In this document: one piece after another, positions 23,249 through 34,023 of the stretch | Layout of the letters: each line of letters begins with the position of its first letter | Position numbering within the stretch: the stretch's first letter is position 1 | Source: Apodospora peruviana | Lineage: Eukaryota > Ascomycota > Sordariomycetes > Sordariales > Lasiosphaeriaceae | Length of the DNA stretch: 64,000 bases | Direction: 5' to 3' | NCBI GenBank assembly: GCA_033439685.1 | Contig: JAUEDM010000007.1 | Location: 1,364,001 to 1,428,000 of the forward strand | Notes under the pieces: generated by a model | Told to the model about the DNA's origin: nothing | The model's input: only the letters and a program-made list of their open reading frames with translations | Database searches by the model: none | Program-made: the position numbers and the translations under genes

Positions 23249-23498
23249 TTCTTCCAGCGAGTGACACAGGCAGTCAACAGCACGACAGGTCTACATAGGT
23301 ACGATTAGACAAACACAAATTGTTATCAAGAGGTCATCCTTCTTATCACACGGGATGCAGGACTATAATCCCGGACGAATGAGTGAATTCGAGCCAAGAA
23401 TGGACCGCTGTTCTAGTCAAGCTTGTTACTATTGGGTCCCTAAGGGTTGACATTTGCGGCAGACCAGATGTGCCGGCTGGAAGATTTGGTACTGGAAG
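23249..23498. other. Short intergenic region
   Basis: The 3' flank of the gene ending at 23248. No feature is supported. Confidence 0.5.
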
Positions 23499-23693
23499 CT
23501 ATATAAGCTTCATAGCCACCTTAGGGGGACGATAAGGCTTAGCGGGCAGACAACAACACCCGGGCCAGCATTCATCTTTCCGAAACAACAAGTTCACCCC
23601 CCATACTTGGCCACTGCATGAACTACCTATAGGCATGGCAGCACTGAAGAACACTGATGTAATCAGCAAGAGCGTCCAGCAATCGACAATCAT
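23499..23693 (-). CDS. Possible small cysteine-rich secreted protein
   Basis: A 64-residue open frame. From the Met at 23693 the first 20 residues form a hydrophobic signal-like segment (MIVDCWTLLLITSVFFSAA). It is followed by a short mature part with five cysteines, including a Cys-Cys-Cys triplet (ECWPGCCCLP). This is the shape of fungal secreted cysteine-rich peptides, but a frame this short can arise by chance. The frame is open 11 codons further upstream from an earlier Met. No homologue is known to me. Confidence 0.3.
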   Translation of the reverse strand: MIVDCWTLLLITSVFFSAAMPIGSSCSGQVWGVNLLFRKDECWPGCCCLPAKPYRPPKVAMKLI

Positions 23694-26089
23694 CTTAGTA
23701 TGGGGAACACACTTCCGTGACAACATCTACTATTGTCTTGGTCTTGGTTGGGAGCATACACTCAAAAGCGGCCTTCCATCTTTGCCGGCTTGATCTCAGC
23801 CACGGGAATGCTCCGAGTTAACGTCGTGGACAGGGCCAGACTCCTCAGGAGGGTCAGGATAGGTATATGAAGACGCATGGCTGGGTGGTTGATTCAGACT
23901 CGGTTTAAGTTAAGGCAGGAAAGTGTGATACAGCCGAGTCTCGACCCTGGGACGGGTCAGCCAGCTGGATGATTCAACGGTGATTACGGCAACACAGGCC
24001 TAGATGCCCGCTCGCGTGGCTGCCGCTTCGACATCGTGCTCCACTGCATTACACCCGACGATGATGCCGATAGCATTGCCATGTATGCGCGGCGGAACTG
24101 GCACTTGGCCGTGGCTAATGCCACCGCGGTATCGCTGGATAATGTTCGGATGCCCGGTCTGGACGAGTCACACGTGGCACGCAGCTCACTGCTCTTATGT
24201 GTGGAAGCACATGCGCCGGGCCATAGTGAATGGGAATAGACCCTTGGATTCATACATGGCCAGTTATGGGACACAAAGCATTGCGTTAATATGACCACTG
24301 GATACGATGATGCTCTGATGGTTGCAGGCCGGTAATTGCCCAATTATTTGCGAAGTTCCCACCTGTGTTCGTGGGGGATGGTTATGATGTACTATACGAG
24401 GCTTGTTCGAGGACAGTTGTTAACAGTGCTGGAACGGATGTGGGAGGCAGACAGCTCATGTGCAGGCAGTCACTGTGATAAGTAACTCCTACTTCCATGG
24501 TATGGCGAACCATGATAACGGCGGCATTGGAGGCCTCGGTTTCAATGATACCTCCCCACTTTGGAAGGTATTGAAATAACCACTTAGGTACCGAGTACTT
24601 AGTGTTAGCTTTTACGACCAAACACATTATCTACCGACATTAAGATACGAGTACGTAGTGGTGTTTCCTGAGAGATAAGCTGATGGCTATCGTTGACAAG
24701 ATCGGGGAGTGGTCAGCTATTCGATCATCAGACATCTTCACCTTGATATCAGCACGCATGCGTACAGGAACGGAGCCGACCTCACAGGTTTCCGTATCCA
24801 TTAATAATGGTACTTTGTTTTTATTCACGGTCATTATGGTATCTGGTAATGGTTACACGCTGGTGGGGTTTTGCATATTAATAGCCCCATTCGCACCAGC
24901 TCGGCAGCGCCCAATAACCTAGCGACGTTGGACCAGCCACTGCTATCACTCCTATCCGAGCGAGATACATGATTATAAAATACAGAAACGGTTCGACTAC
25001 CTTTCTTCCAAACTCCCCATGTCGGGGCTATCTCATGTTTCATGAAAATAGAGGAGCGTCCGTGTTCTTCCGGGGGTGTCACTACATGGACTCTCCACTC
25101 TATCTATAACTTGCCAAGCCTAGGATACATAATCGCCTTCCTTAGAAAGCCAACATCGATGTCTTGCCTGTAGTTGTCATGAACTGACCCCCATCTCAGG
25201 ATGTCAAGCATACTATGAAATGGCGACACGGCCTATCTACCCAGTCGCAAGTGCACCGTCTCCTTCTCTGCTGTGCGCATATTCACCGGGCTTTAAGTGG
25301 TGGTTTTGTCCTTTGTCTCGTCCACCAACGACATTCGGTTTAAGATCAGTAATGGACTTTAAACTTGACAGACAAATGGGACAACGGATACTGGTTGCCC
25401 CTCGGACCTCGATACACACAATACTCCCTTCAGACGATAGCGAACCAGGTGGAACCACCTTCCCAACCCGGAATGTACCGCTTAACTTTCTACACTAAAC
25501 CGAAGATGTCCAGACGGACGCGCGTTGGTTCGGAGTCAAGATCCCCATCTAGATCTGATCCGCCCTCTTGGTCCCTTCGCGGATCACACGTGTACATGTA
25601 GCCGGTAGGTGAATGGTGATCTTGGTTCCGCGGAGTCTCCTGTAGAAACAAGCTTCGGATGAGGGCAAGGTGTCGTTTTACACAAGGTCATAGGAAACAA
25701 TGGAACAGCCATTGGCGGATGCACCTGACAGGCGTCCGGATCGTGACATCGACGTTACAACCCTTTGTCTTGGCACCCCCACAAGCCGATGCCCGATGTG
25801 TCCTCCATATATTATGGTCAGACCTTGATGACGAGTCTTTGGTGCTTCTCCGTGGCGGCTCAACGATGCAGAGAAACCTCGACGGGATGAAACCTCAATT
25901 CGACCGTTTGCCTATCAAAATGTTTTACCCTCCTTCCCATCTTAGCTCTTCGAACCGTAAGCGAGGCTGCAATGGCAAGGTATGGATGCTTCCTCCCTGC
26001 TGGTCTGTAACCGATATGGCAACGTAAGGTTTTAGGAAATTCCTCGAATTGGGTTGGCACATAGCTCTGCTGTTCAATACGAACGGGAA
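23694..26089. other. Intergenic region with one decayed coding fragment
   Basis: 2.4 kb without an intact gene. A protein-like fragment at 23973-24239 is described separately. The other open frames (25220-25498, 25659-26027 and their minus-strand shadows) have no recognisable content. Composition is near normal, slightly AT-richer towards 24.4-24.9 kb. Confidence 0.45.
23973..24239 (+). pseudogene. Decayed coding fragment, family unknown
   Basis: An 88-codon open stretch, with no convincing start, whose residues look protein-like (CRFDIVLHCITPDDDADS, then AMYARRNWHLAVANATAVSLDNVR, ending EAHAPGHSEWE). A second protein-like stretch in another frame just upstream ends at the acceptor-like ACACAG before 24000. 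This pattern suggests a broken or partial gene, possibly an exon pair whose remaining exons are lost. I do not recognise the family. Confidence 0.3.
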
Positions 26090-26099
26090 TATATATAAG
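26090..26099 (+). promoter_or_regulatory. Probable TATA box
   Basis: ATATATATAAG lies about 90-100 bp upstream of the dioxygenase start codon, followed by a pyrimidine/A-rich leader (CACAATACTCACTTC) and a CATCAAAATG start context. This is typical of an inducible fungal gene for a secreted enzyme. Confidence 0.5.
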
Positions 26100-26190
26100 T
26101 ATTCATAAAGAAGGTAGCTGAAGTATCTGATTACCACAATACTCACTTCTTTAACCAGCTACAACTATCAACGCTGCACCTCCCATCAAA

Positions 26191-27364
26191 ATGCACTTGA
26201 CTGCCTTCTTTGCTAGCGCGCTGGTGGTAACCATTGTCAATGCTCATCCTGGCCATGACATTGCTACCGAGATCAAGGAGCGGGCAGCAATGATGGAGCA
26301 AATGTCCCACCGATCGCTGAATCACTGTGCCGAGGAGATTAGGCGGAGTGGAATGGAGGCCCGCTCAGTCGCCAGGCGTAATGCCCTCGCAGCACAGTTG
26401 ATGACGGAAAGAGGGCTCACTGGTGAGTCTCACAACCAAAGCACAAGTTAGTTTGACAGGATACTGACAACTGGGTCTAAAGGCCGTACTGCGCCTATCG
26501 ATACCTCCCACAAGTCGAGCAAAGATTATACTCTTGACACTCCGGTTTCAACCATCTTTGCAACCAACGCCACGTGTATCCTGAGCCCAGAGGTCACTGA
26601 AGGCCCGTACTGTGAGTCTGTAGCTCCAGGACTCGGTGGAATGGGATGCTGATGTGATGATAACTAGACGTCACTGGAGAATACATTAGATCGGATTTGA
26701 CCGAGACGCAAGCCGGCGTTAAACTTCACTTAGACATCCAGGTTCTGGACATCAAGACCTGCAAGCCGGTGCCCAGAGCCTACGTCGAGGTCTGGCGTAA
26801 GTCCTTTACCTACATTCCTTCGACCATGGATACCAAACTTATGTCTTCTTGCCCCCAGACACCAACGCTACGGGCGTGTACTCGGGTGTGGTAGCCAACG
26901 GCAATGGCAACAGTGCCGACAAGACCAACACCAAGAAGTCGTTCAACCGCGGCGTGCAGCAGACCACCGCCGATGGCGTTGTCCAGTTTGGCACCATCTT
27001 CCCCGGCCACTACACGGGCCGCACCGTCCACACGCACGTCATGGTACACACCAATGCCGTGGCTCTCGCCAACGGCACCATCAAGGACACCACTGCTTCG
27101 CATGTCGGTCAGTTCTTTTACGACCAAGACCTGATCACACTGGTGCGGAAAACGTCGCCTTACAACACCAACAAGCAGTCCCTCACCCTTAACAACAGGG
27201 ATGGTATCCTCACCCAGGCATCGACAAGGGGTGACCCCTTTATCAACTACGTTATGCTCGGTGAGACGAGCGTCTCCGGCGGGCTCCTGGGATGGATTGC
27301 GTTTGGCATTGATACTACCCTCGCTAAGAAAGTCAGCGCAGCCGGTCAGTTTACTGGCAACTAA
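26191..27364 (+). CDS. Secreted intradiol ring-cleavage dioxygenase-like protein
   Basis: A member of the extracellular fungal intradiol dioxygenase group, which opens catechol-type aromatic rings between the two hydroxyls using Fe(III). Four exons (26191-26422, 26483-26611, 26668-26796, 26859-27364) are separated by GT-AG introns of 60, 56 and 62 bp and give 331 residues. A signal peptide (MHLTAFFASALVVTIVNAHP) leads into the conserved extracellular-subgroup N-terminus with RSLNHCAEEIRRSGMEARS. The core has TEGPYYVTGEYIRSDLTE (first ligand Tyr near 120-121), then VEVWHTNATGVYSGV. PGHYTGRTVHTHV (about 211-223) supplies Tyr and His ligands. The natural substrate is unknown; lignin-derived or host phenolics are possible. 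The gene ends 150 bp before the repeat island begins. Confidence 0.92.
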
Positions 27365-27515
27365 CGTATACAGCTAAAGTTTGAAGATGTGGAGCACGGC
27401 CTACCGAGCATGAAGTAGCAGCGACTTTTTCTTGATAGCATACAGATAGTCGAGGAGCCTCGGAAGGTAGGAGCAGGGAAAAGGAAGGATCCATGAGCAT
27501 ACTAGTTAGGCTTAG

Positions 27516-28075
27516 TGTAATAACCCGTGTATGGTGTGATCTTGACAACACAAGGTTCACAAGAGTGTCTGTTGCTCGACAGAGCCACAAGGGGTTTTAG
27601 GTCTTAGGTAGGGAGTAATCACAAAGAGTATCGGTTCCAAAGAACACACAAGATGCGCAGTTGACACAACAACTATTGCCAAAGTACTTGTATTGATTAC
27701 TGCCGTAATAAATACTCCAGGAAAGTGCCAGACACTTGTGACTATATGGAAATACTACGACCAATGAGAATGGACCCGAAGTCCCGAACCACGGGTCCCG
27801 GGGTTCGTCCCGCAGTCCCGACTCCTCGTGTCCTCGGGACCGTCAGGCAGCTGCCACCAGGTGTTAGCCCTGTCGTCCCACAGTCCCTGTCCTCGGGACC
27901 GCCGGGCAGCCACCACCGGCTGCTGCCAGGTGTTAGTTCTGCTGTCCAATCTGAGCTCGTAACAGTCCCCAGGTCCGTCCCGTAGCCCCGACTCTTCGGG
28001 TCCCCGGGACCGCCAGGCGGCTGTCACCAGTCGCTTCCAGGTGTCAGTCCTGTTGTCCAATCTAAGCTCGTAACA
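27516..28075 (+). mobile_element. Solo LTR, family L3 (degenerate, at island edge)
   Basis: A TG...CA unit of about 560 bp, from TGTAATAACC to CTCGTAACA. Its first part matches the sequences at 39721, 41196 and (reverse) 52193 and 58675. Its last 17 bases match the reverse complement of the first bases of the 52193 copy. The flanking five bases (cttag and cgtat) do not form a clear duplication. The second half contains an imperfect GC-rich tandem repeat, described separately. It forms the boundary between normal and AT-rich DNA. Confidence 0.65.
27780..28070. repeat. GC-rich imperfect tandem repeat inside the L3 LTR
   Basis: About three imperfect units of GGTCCGTCCCG...CTCGGGACCG...CCAGGTGTTAG...TTGTCCAATCT, of roughly 75-130 bp. 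The last two end in the same GAGCTCGTAACA-like sequence (at about 27950 and 28060). Unit-length variation accounts for this copy being longer than the 367 bp relative at 52193. Confidence 0.7.
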
Positions 28076-29270
28076 CGTATTTACTAACTTTGATTACTTT
28101 TTCGCGTTTTTTCGCGTTCTTTTTTACGTCACCCTCCTCATAATAGCGTAGCAATAAAACTAAAATATATATAATAAGGTGATAGTAATAAAGTAGTAGT
28201 AGCAAAGTAATGGTAATAAGAGTAGGATATAATATAAGGTAGTAGTAATAGAAGTAGAGTAGTAGTAATAAAGTTTAAATTAACTGCGTCTTTTTGATTT
28301 CATTATTCCTTAACGTTCTTTCGTATGACCTTTTATACGCCTTCCTTTTTATGAAGGTGAGAAAGTAATAGTAATAAAGCAAGTAATAAGAGTAGGATAT
28401 ATAATATAAGGTAATAGTAATAGGTAGTAATAGAATGGAAAATGTAATAAAGATGGTATAGTAGTGGAAACAATAAGTGTAGTATATAGTAATAAGAACG
28501 ATAAGGGTAAACGCAATTATAACTACTAATTATAGTTGTTAATTGTAATTGATAAGGTAGTTAGTTAATTGTAGGGTAGTGAGTTATAAAGTAGTGAATC
28601 GTAGCCTCTAAAACTGTGATTAAATGTAGTTACAGTCGCTAATTAATCGTAAGGTATCTAATTGCAGCCGCTAATTGCTAGTTAATTATACTTATTAAGC
28701 GTATTCGTTAATTGTAATCGATAACCATAACCGTTAGTTACAGTTATTAGTTGTAATTGTTGGTATACGTGTAGGTGTAGGTATAAGTAGGAATAATTTT
28801 ACCTTTAAAAGGCATATCGGTAGTAGGCAGTATATAAAGGGTAGTAGTACGGATTAAGGTTAAAAGTAAATAAATAATGTAAGCTAGGGATAGGAAAGGG
28901 TATATATAAACGGTAAAGTGAAGGCGCAAGGTATAGTGCGTATGCAGCGGTAAGGTAAATTAATATAACTATAATTAATAGTTAATAACAAGTATATAGT
29001 AGATTATAACGTATATATGCTAGTAGTGGCTTCAATAGTACGTATAAAATTAATATAGTAACTTAAGGTATATTATTTAGTGCTCTTTAGCGAGTGAATT
29101 ATCCTAGCGAGGACCTATATCCTAGCAACGCTCGCCATTATTACTCTTAGGCTATCCTAGCGAAGCCTCACTAAATTAGTCGCCCCATTAGGGGTCCCGA
29201 TCCGGTAATTTACGTTTGTAACCCCTTATAACTATAAAGTACTTCTCCTTTTACCCTACTGGTTGCGACG
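28076..29270. other. AT-rich low-complexity stretch
   Basis: Degenerate sequence dominated by TAATAGTAATAAAGTAGTAG-like triplet-rich runs (28140-28460) and TTAATTGTAAT-like runs. 29090-29250 resembles the end modules found at 37.87, 42.8, 57.8 and 58.2 kb. No gene. Confidence 0.6.
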
Positions 29271-29399
29271 GCATTGCACAATGACCCAAATCTCTGAGCT
29301 AACCCTCCCATTACAAAAGGATGTCAAATTCCAGGCTGACAAGGCTTACAATACTGTGATGATATACTGCATAGCGCCACGCCATAACACTAGTTCTCA
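29271..29399 (-). mobile_element. Small TG...CA element, family S1, copy 1 (degenerate)
   Basis: 129 bp aligning with the copies at 40212 and 47874, from GCGACGGCATTG to CGCCACGCCATAACA. Flanks are ctact and ctagt (4 of 5 match). The first base or two have decayed, so the TG end is no longer exact. Confidence 0.6.
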
Positions 29400-29509
29400 T
29401 ACTTATAAGCCCTCTTAAGGCCTACCTCCAAGCCTAGGCTTAACTACACCCTTTTTCCCTCCGTTCCTTTATTTTCCCCGTACTTACCGCCTTATATTTC
29501 CGCCCTATC

Positions 29510-30430
29510 TTCAATTAACCGATTAACTAAATTAATTAGCTAGCCGACTATTAACTGGTATTTAAATGTATTAATTGCAATTTCTCGTTACCTAAACCGG
29601 CGAACTTCCTAAATTATCAACTAGCTTTAGCTAATTGGCTTTAAATGGCTAGTTACGATTAATTAATTTGCTTTAACTAGCTGCAATTAGCTAAAGCACC
29701 TTCAATTAACTAGCTTTGACTATCTGAAATACTTCGATCAATTGGCTAGTTTCAATTAATTAATTAATTAGCTAAACTAGCTTCGATTAACTAGTTTCAA
29801 CTGGCTCGACTAGTTTAATTAACTAGCTAATTTTAACTAGCCAGATTAGCTTTAATTAACTGGCTTTGATTGGCTGGACTAGCTTCAATTAACTAGCTTT
29901 GACTACCTAGATTCACTTCAATTAACAAGCTTCAAATGGTTTAACCACTAGCTTAATGACTGGCTTTCCAACCGGCTGGCTTCAATTGGCGAGATTGGCC
30001 TCGATTAATTGCCTTGGATTGGCTAGCTTCACTCAATTAACTGGGTTCGATCAATTGACTGGCTGGACTAGCTTCGACTAGCTAGCTCTAACTGGCTCGA
30101 CTAGCTGTGATTAACTGGCTCTCACTAGCTTAATTAGCTTTATTCATTGGCTTTGACTAGCTGGGTTTAACTAGCTGGACTAGCTTTAACTAGATTAACT
30201 AGCTTCGAATGGTCGGCTCTAACTAGCTCGGTTAGGTTCGATTAAGTAGCTGTAATTGGCTTTAGGTAACTAGCTTCGACTGGCTAGCTCTAACTATTTC
30301 AACTAGCCTCAATTAACTGGCTATAACTGGCTTGACTAGCTTCGATTAGCTATCTTTAATTAATTGACTGACTCTGACTGGCTAGACTAGCGACGATTAA
30401 CTAGCTTTAACTAACTAGCTGGCTACAATC
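29510..30430. repeat. Degenerate minisatellite (AACTAGCTT/GGCTGGCTTTGACT motif)
   Basis: About 0.9 kb built from variants of a roughly 10-22 bp motif such as GCTTTGACTGGCTGGACTAG and GCTTCAATTAACTAG, heavily diverged. The same motif fills 38160-38640 (same orientation), and 41600-42180 and 55540-55800 (opposite orientation). Shorter traces are at 36000-36120 and 36920-37250. Confidence 0.75.
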
Positions 30431-31080
30431 AGTTAATAAACTTAAGTTTAGTAGGAATATTAGGAATTCATTACTAATATATATATATATATATTACTTA
30501 AATATAGTATGCACCGAAGATAACTAAAAATAAAACTTGATGTCATGGGACGAGACCGTGACAGCCATTGGCAGGGGCTTTGGCAGGCTGGTAGTGGCTT
30601 GGACGGCACCACAGGAACTTGATTGAGTACTAGCGCTGTGCACGGACCAACCAGTCCCTGTATAAGGGCGATTTGCGAGCCGGGATTTTTGGGTTAGTCG
30701 TGCAACCACATCAATAGTAAAGCTACTACAAGGTTGAGCCGCGATACTTGAATAGTTCTTTAGGTTTGTTGATAATATAGCCTAGTTTAAAATAGGCCTT
30801 TTTTCTAATATTAAAAGTAACGATATTACGAAATATAGTTAAAAGGTTTAAAAATGTCTAACTTTATAATAATAATTAATGTGTTAACTTTATTGTATTT
30901 AACTGCGTTTTTAAATATGTTTTTAACGGCTTCTTCAAATTTCTTTAAAAAAAAATCCGCTTTTCAAATAGCATTAAAAGCAATTAATATTTTAAACTAT
31001 ATTTACTTTACTTTCTAATAACCTTTTAACTAGTTTAATTACAATATTTAAAATAAACTTTATATTTAATATTGCTTATA
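30431..31080. other. AT-rich stretch with a GC-balanced pocket
   Basis: An AT dinucleotide run lies near 30475-30495. A GC-balanced pocket of about 200 bp (30538-30740) begins TGATGTCATGGG and contains CTGTATAAGGGCG, which could be an LTR remnant. I found no target duplication. The rest is featureless. Confidence 0.4.
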
Positions 31081-32932
31081 ATGTGCGTAATAAGCTAGCG
31101 GATAATTTTCTACCACCCTATCACAACTATTCTTGATTACACGACCACAATTAACATTAGGAAATAACAATAACTGAATCAGAAACAGATAAATCAGATG
31201 ATTCTGCAGCCTCCTTGCATGTGCGAATATTATTACCTGGCTTGCCACACACGCCATAGCACCAAATCTTCGTACGAGACCCTCTTACACCACCACCATT
31301 TTGTCGTGTTTTCTGGGCTAATTGCTTACCCACAGCGTTCTGATCCAATAAACCCTGTGCCTCTTGTACAGTAAGTGACCCTCCAAGCCGTATACGTGAT
31401 TTTTTGGCTCTCCACCGCTTACTGAGCCCTTCATTTGCCTTGCGTAATGTCGAGACCTCTGCGCGGAGAAGAGCCACCTTGTGCATTACAACCATCGTAC
31501 CTTTAGTTAACCAATCGACAGCAGTTAACATAGATGTTAGAGAGCTACCCTGGTGGTTAGATATCCTGGTTTTGATGAACTCTGACCGTGAGGTGGCTTT
31601 TTGAGGATTATGTGGTGTTTGGGAGAGCCAAGGTAGTGGCGTACCTGGCCTTGAGGTTGGGGGTGTTGGAGTCCGAATGCGTTCATCCAGCTTGGATATC
31701 ACTCCCTCTGGATCGCATGGTACAAAGCCAGCTCCGGCAAACACTCCCTGGATATTCTTTTCTGTAATCGAAACAAAGAACGCCTCTCTAAACGCACAGA
31801 GAAATTCCAGCTTGGTGATGGGTGTAATATTCATCCGTATCAACTGCTAAATCTGGCGACTGTACGCCTTCTTCAAAGGAGAAAAACAACCAACATCCAA
31901 TGGCTGAAGAAGGTGCGAGGAGTGCGGAGGCATACAGAGTGTGATGATGTTGTGCTCCTGCAGTAGGTCTTGAATTTTTCCGAGTGGTGGCTATCGTAGC
32001 CGTCAAGAATCAATAACCGGTATTTGCTCTTAGTACGGGATGCGAAATGAAAGTCAAAGTGCCGGATCCAGTCCGTACCCTTCTTATTGGTAGTCCAGCC
32101 ACTATCGGTTGTTGCAATACGCCAGGTGGCCGGGAGGTTGCACTCTTGATACCAATTAGCGAGGTGGTACTGCCCAGCTAAGATGATGAATGGCGGGATG
32201 GCCCAGCCCAAAGCGTTCACCCCTTTGATGACTGTCGCCCATTCTCGATTACCAGGCGGGGCCTGTTTAGCCCTGCTGCGGCTGTCAGAGGTAGTAACTA
32301 CCTTGGTAGCGATGATAATGCCCATCATGAAGCCGGTTCTGTCAAAATTATACAAATCGTTGTCGAGGATACCGTACTTGACCTTGGTGTTATGTACAAG
32401 AGTAACTCACTCGCGAATGACTTTGGGATCTTCGCATTTGGCCCTCTGGTTTACGCGTAAAACGCGTCCGGAGCTCTGGTTAGCGTTTAATAAAGTTGTG
32501 AGCCCATTGCATGCCGACAAGGAGCACGCCGCGTTCGCGCAATAATTGGTTGGCCATATCTTCTACATACAAAAGCTCAGGATGAAATGCGCATGCACAT
32601 AGCTCAATAATATATTGAACAATTGTTTTCTCTTCCAAATCCGTAAGTTTGCCTGAATTGGCTGCTATATCATGTCGTCCAGGCCGACCGTTGCGTCGGG
32701 CGTAAAGGGTAGCATAAGAAACAGAATAAATTCTTGATACTTTGTGAAGACTGAGTGTGAAGACTGAGTTTTGAATCTTTTTGAAGAGCCTCAAGGGCCA
32801 AGATCAACTGCGCTTTGTTTGAACACGATGCCATGTTTTATGGTGGACGAAGGGTCATAAAAGGTAGAGGGGGTCGCGTCGCGGGGAAAATTATCCGCTC
32901 GCCTGTTTTATCCGCTCGCTTATCACACACGT
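31081..32932 (-). mobile_element. pogo/Fot1-type DNA transposon, family P1 (full length, mutated)
   Basis: 1852 bp flanked by TA on both sides (31079-31080 and 32933-32934), the insertion preference of the Tc1/mariner superfamily. Ends are imperfect inverted repeats: ATGTGCGTAATAAG at the left and the reverse complement ACGTGTGTGATAAG at the right, continuing into a shared AGCGGATAATTTTC block. The transposase on the minus strand is broken (see the pseudogene entry). A shorter relative is at 50733-51906. Confidence 0.8.
31157..32834 (-). pseudogene. pogo/Fot1-type transposase remnant (P1)
   Basis: Starts at an ATG at 32834 and runs on the minus strand in pieces. An N-terminal helix-turn-helix region (ending near RRNGRPGRHD) and a CENP-B-like block (KLTDLEEKTIVQYI) are followed by the DDE core, with first Asp in YNFDRTGFMMG and second in LILDGYDSHHSEKF. 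The last piece has a VFAGAGFVPCDPEGV segment, a leucine-rich coiled-coil stretch (LLRAEVSTLRKANEGLSKR) and a degenerate zinc-knuckle-like tail. Breaks: a 13 bp tandem duplication in the N-terminal part that shifts the frame, and at least two further frame or stop changes between the pieces. The catalytic glutamate expected after the first aspartate is replaced (DRTG instead of DETG). It cannot encode an active enzyme. Confidence 0.8.
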
Positions 32933-33356
32933 TATAGGTTCGAGTTTCTAGCGGCTTTTAAGCTTCAGGCCGTATAGTTAATGCAGAAAATTGTGGTAGT
33001 AGCTAATAAGTATGGAGTGTACAGGATTATCTAGTTGAATTCCAAGGTCTAGAGGCAACTCTGGTACCTCACTTCTTTTGCGGTGTCAATATTAATATAG
33101 ATAATCTTTAGTTATTTAACGGAATATTTGCCTATCGTATATTTATTAAAAGTAAACATGTACATATATTATTATTTAATATCGATAGTTACTTAAAGAA
33201 CTTACCGATTATTCATAGTAGTGTACCGTTGTTACTACCAATAAGAAAGAGAACTTTTTAACAAAACGTAGTTTTAATGATTTAAATCTATTAAGTCCGT
33301 TTAAACTACTAAAGCCTTTTCAAAATTAAACAATATTAATTATCTTATTTTAGTAG
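32933..33356. other. AT-rich stretch, nothing recognised
   Basis: Degenerate AT-rich sequence between the P1 transposon and the L2 LTR. No feature was found. Confidence 0.5.
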
Positions 33357-34023
33357 TGTTAAGCTGAACTACTTCTATGGGGCTACCTTTAGCTCTATAC
33401 AAGGTGGTCAATTCGTAGTACGGCCTGCAGCCTTCACAGCGGAATAACGCGGAAGCGACAGCGGTACGGTAGCTATGGGGGAACAATAAAACAAGAATAC
33501 AGTGAACTTTGCACTGTAACAACAACTGTAATGAACGATTCAACCATGACACAAGCGCTGTACAACAAACTATGCGCTATAAACAAAAGAGGAGAGTTCT
33601 ATTACGAAGACAAAATCTTGTTGGTTGAAATACACGATCTCGATCCTTGAGTTGACTGACGACTCACAATCTTCTACAACAATAGGGAGAGAAAAGAGAG
33701 AGAAGTGCAGGCTTAACTTATAGCTGTAGGCCTGTGCGTAACTGGAATACAGTAATTAGAAATCAGCTGTTATTCCAGAGCCTTCTATGAGCTTATGAAT
33801 CTTTACAGGCAATAACCGGAATCTTCTGTGGGCTTGAAAGCTTGTGAAGACTGTGTTCTAGGCTCTGTAGTTTTCAGAGCCTTCTGTGGGGCCGGTGGCC
33901 CCTGAATGTTACCGGGGCAACAGGCCCACAATAATTTACACCACTGTAAGTCAGTGATCAACAAAACTACTTACTTGTTGGAAAACCACTGAAAGCCACT
34001 GTATGAAGGCATTCAGTTTAACA
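33357..34023 (+). mobile_element. Solo LTR, family L2, copy 1
   Basis: 667 bp, from TGTTAAGCTG to CAGTTTAACA (imperfect inverted ends, TG...CA). It aligns along its whole length with 48372-49357 apart from the insertion in that copy. The flanks agtag and aatac do not match. No internal retrotransposon region, primer-binding site or second LTR is next to it. Confidence 0.7.

Noticed and set aside
26191..27364. Secondary-metabolite gene cluster around the dioxygenase
   Set aside because: No backbone enzyme, transporter or regulator is present on either side; the neighbours are repeats and unrelated genes.
29510..30430. Possible CRISPR-like or centromeric array
   Set aside because: Units are short, variable and without spacers of constant size; it is a degenerate minisatellite, and the dispersed copies argue against a centromere.
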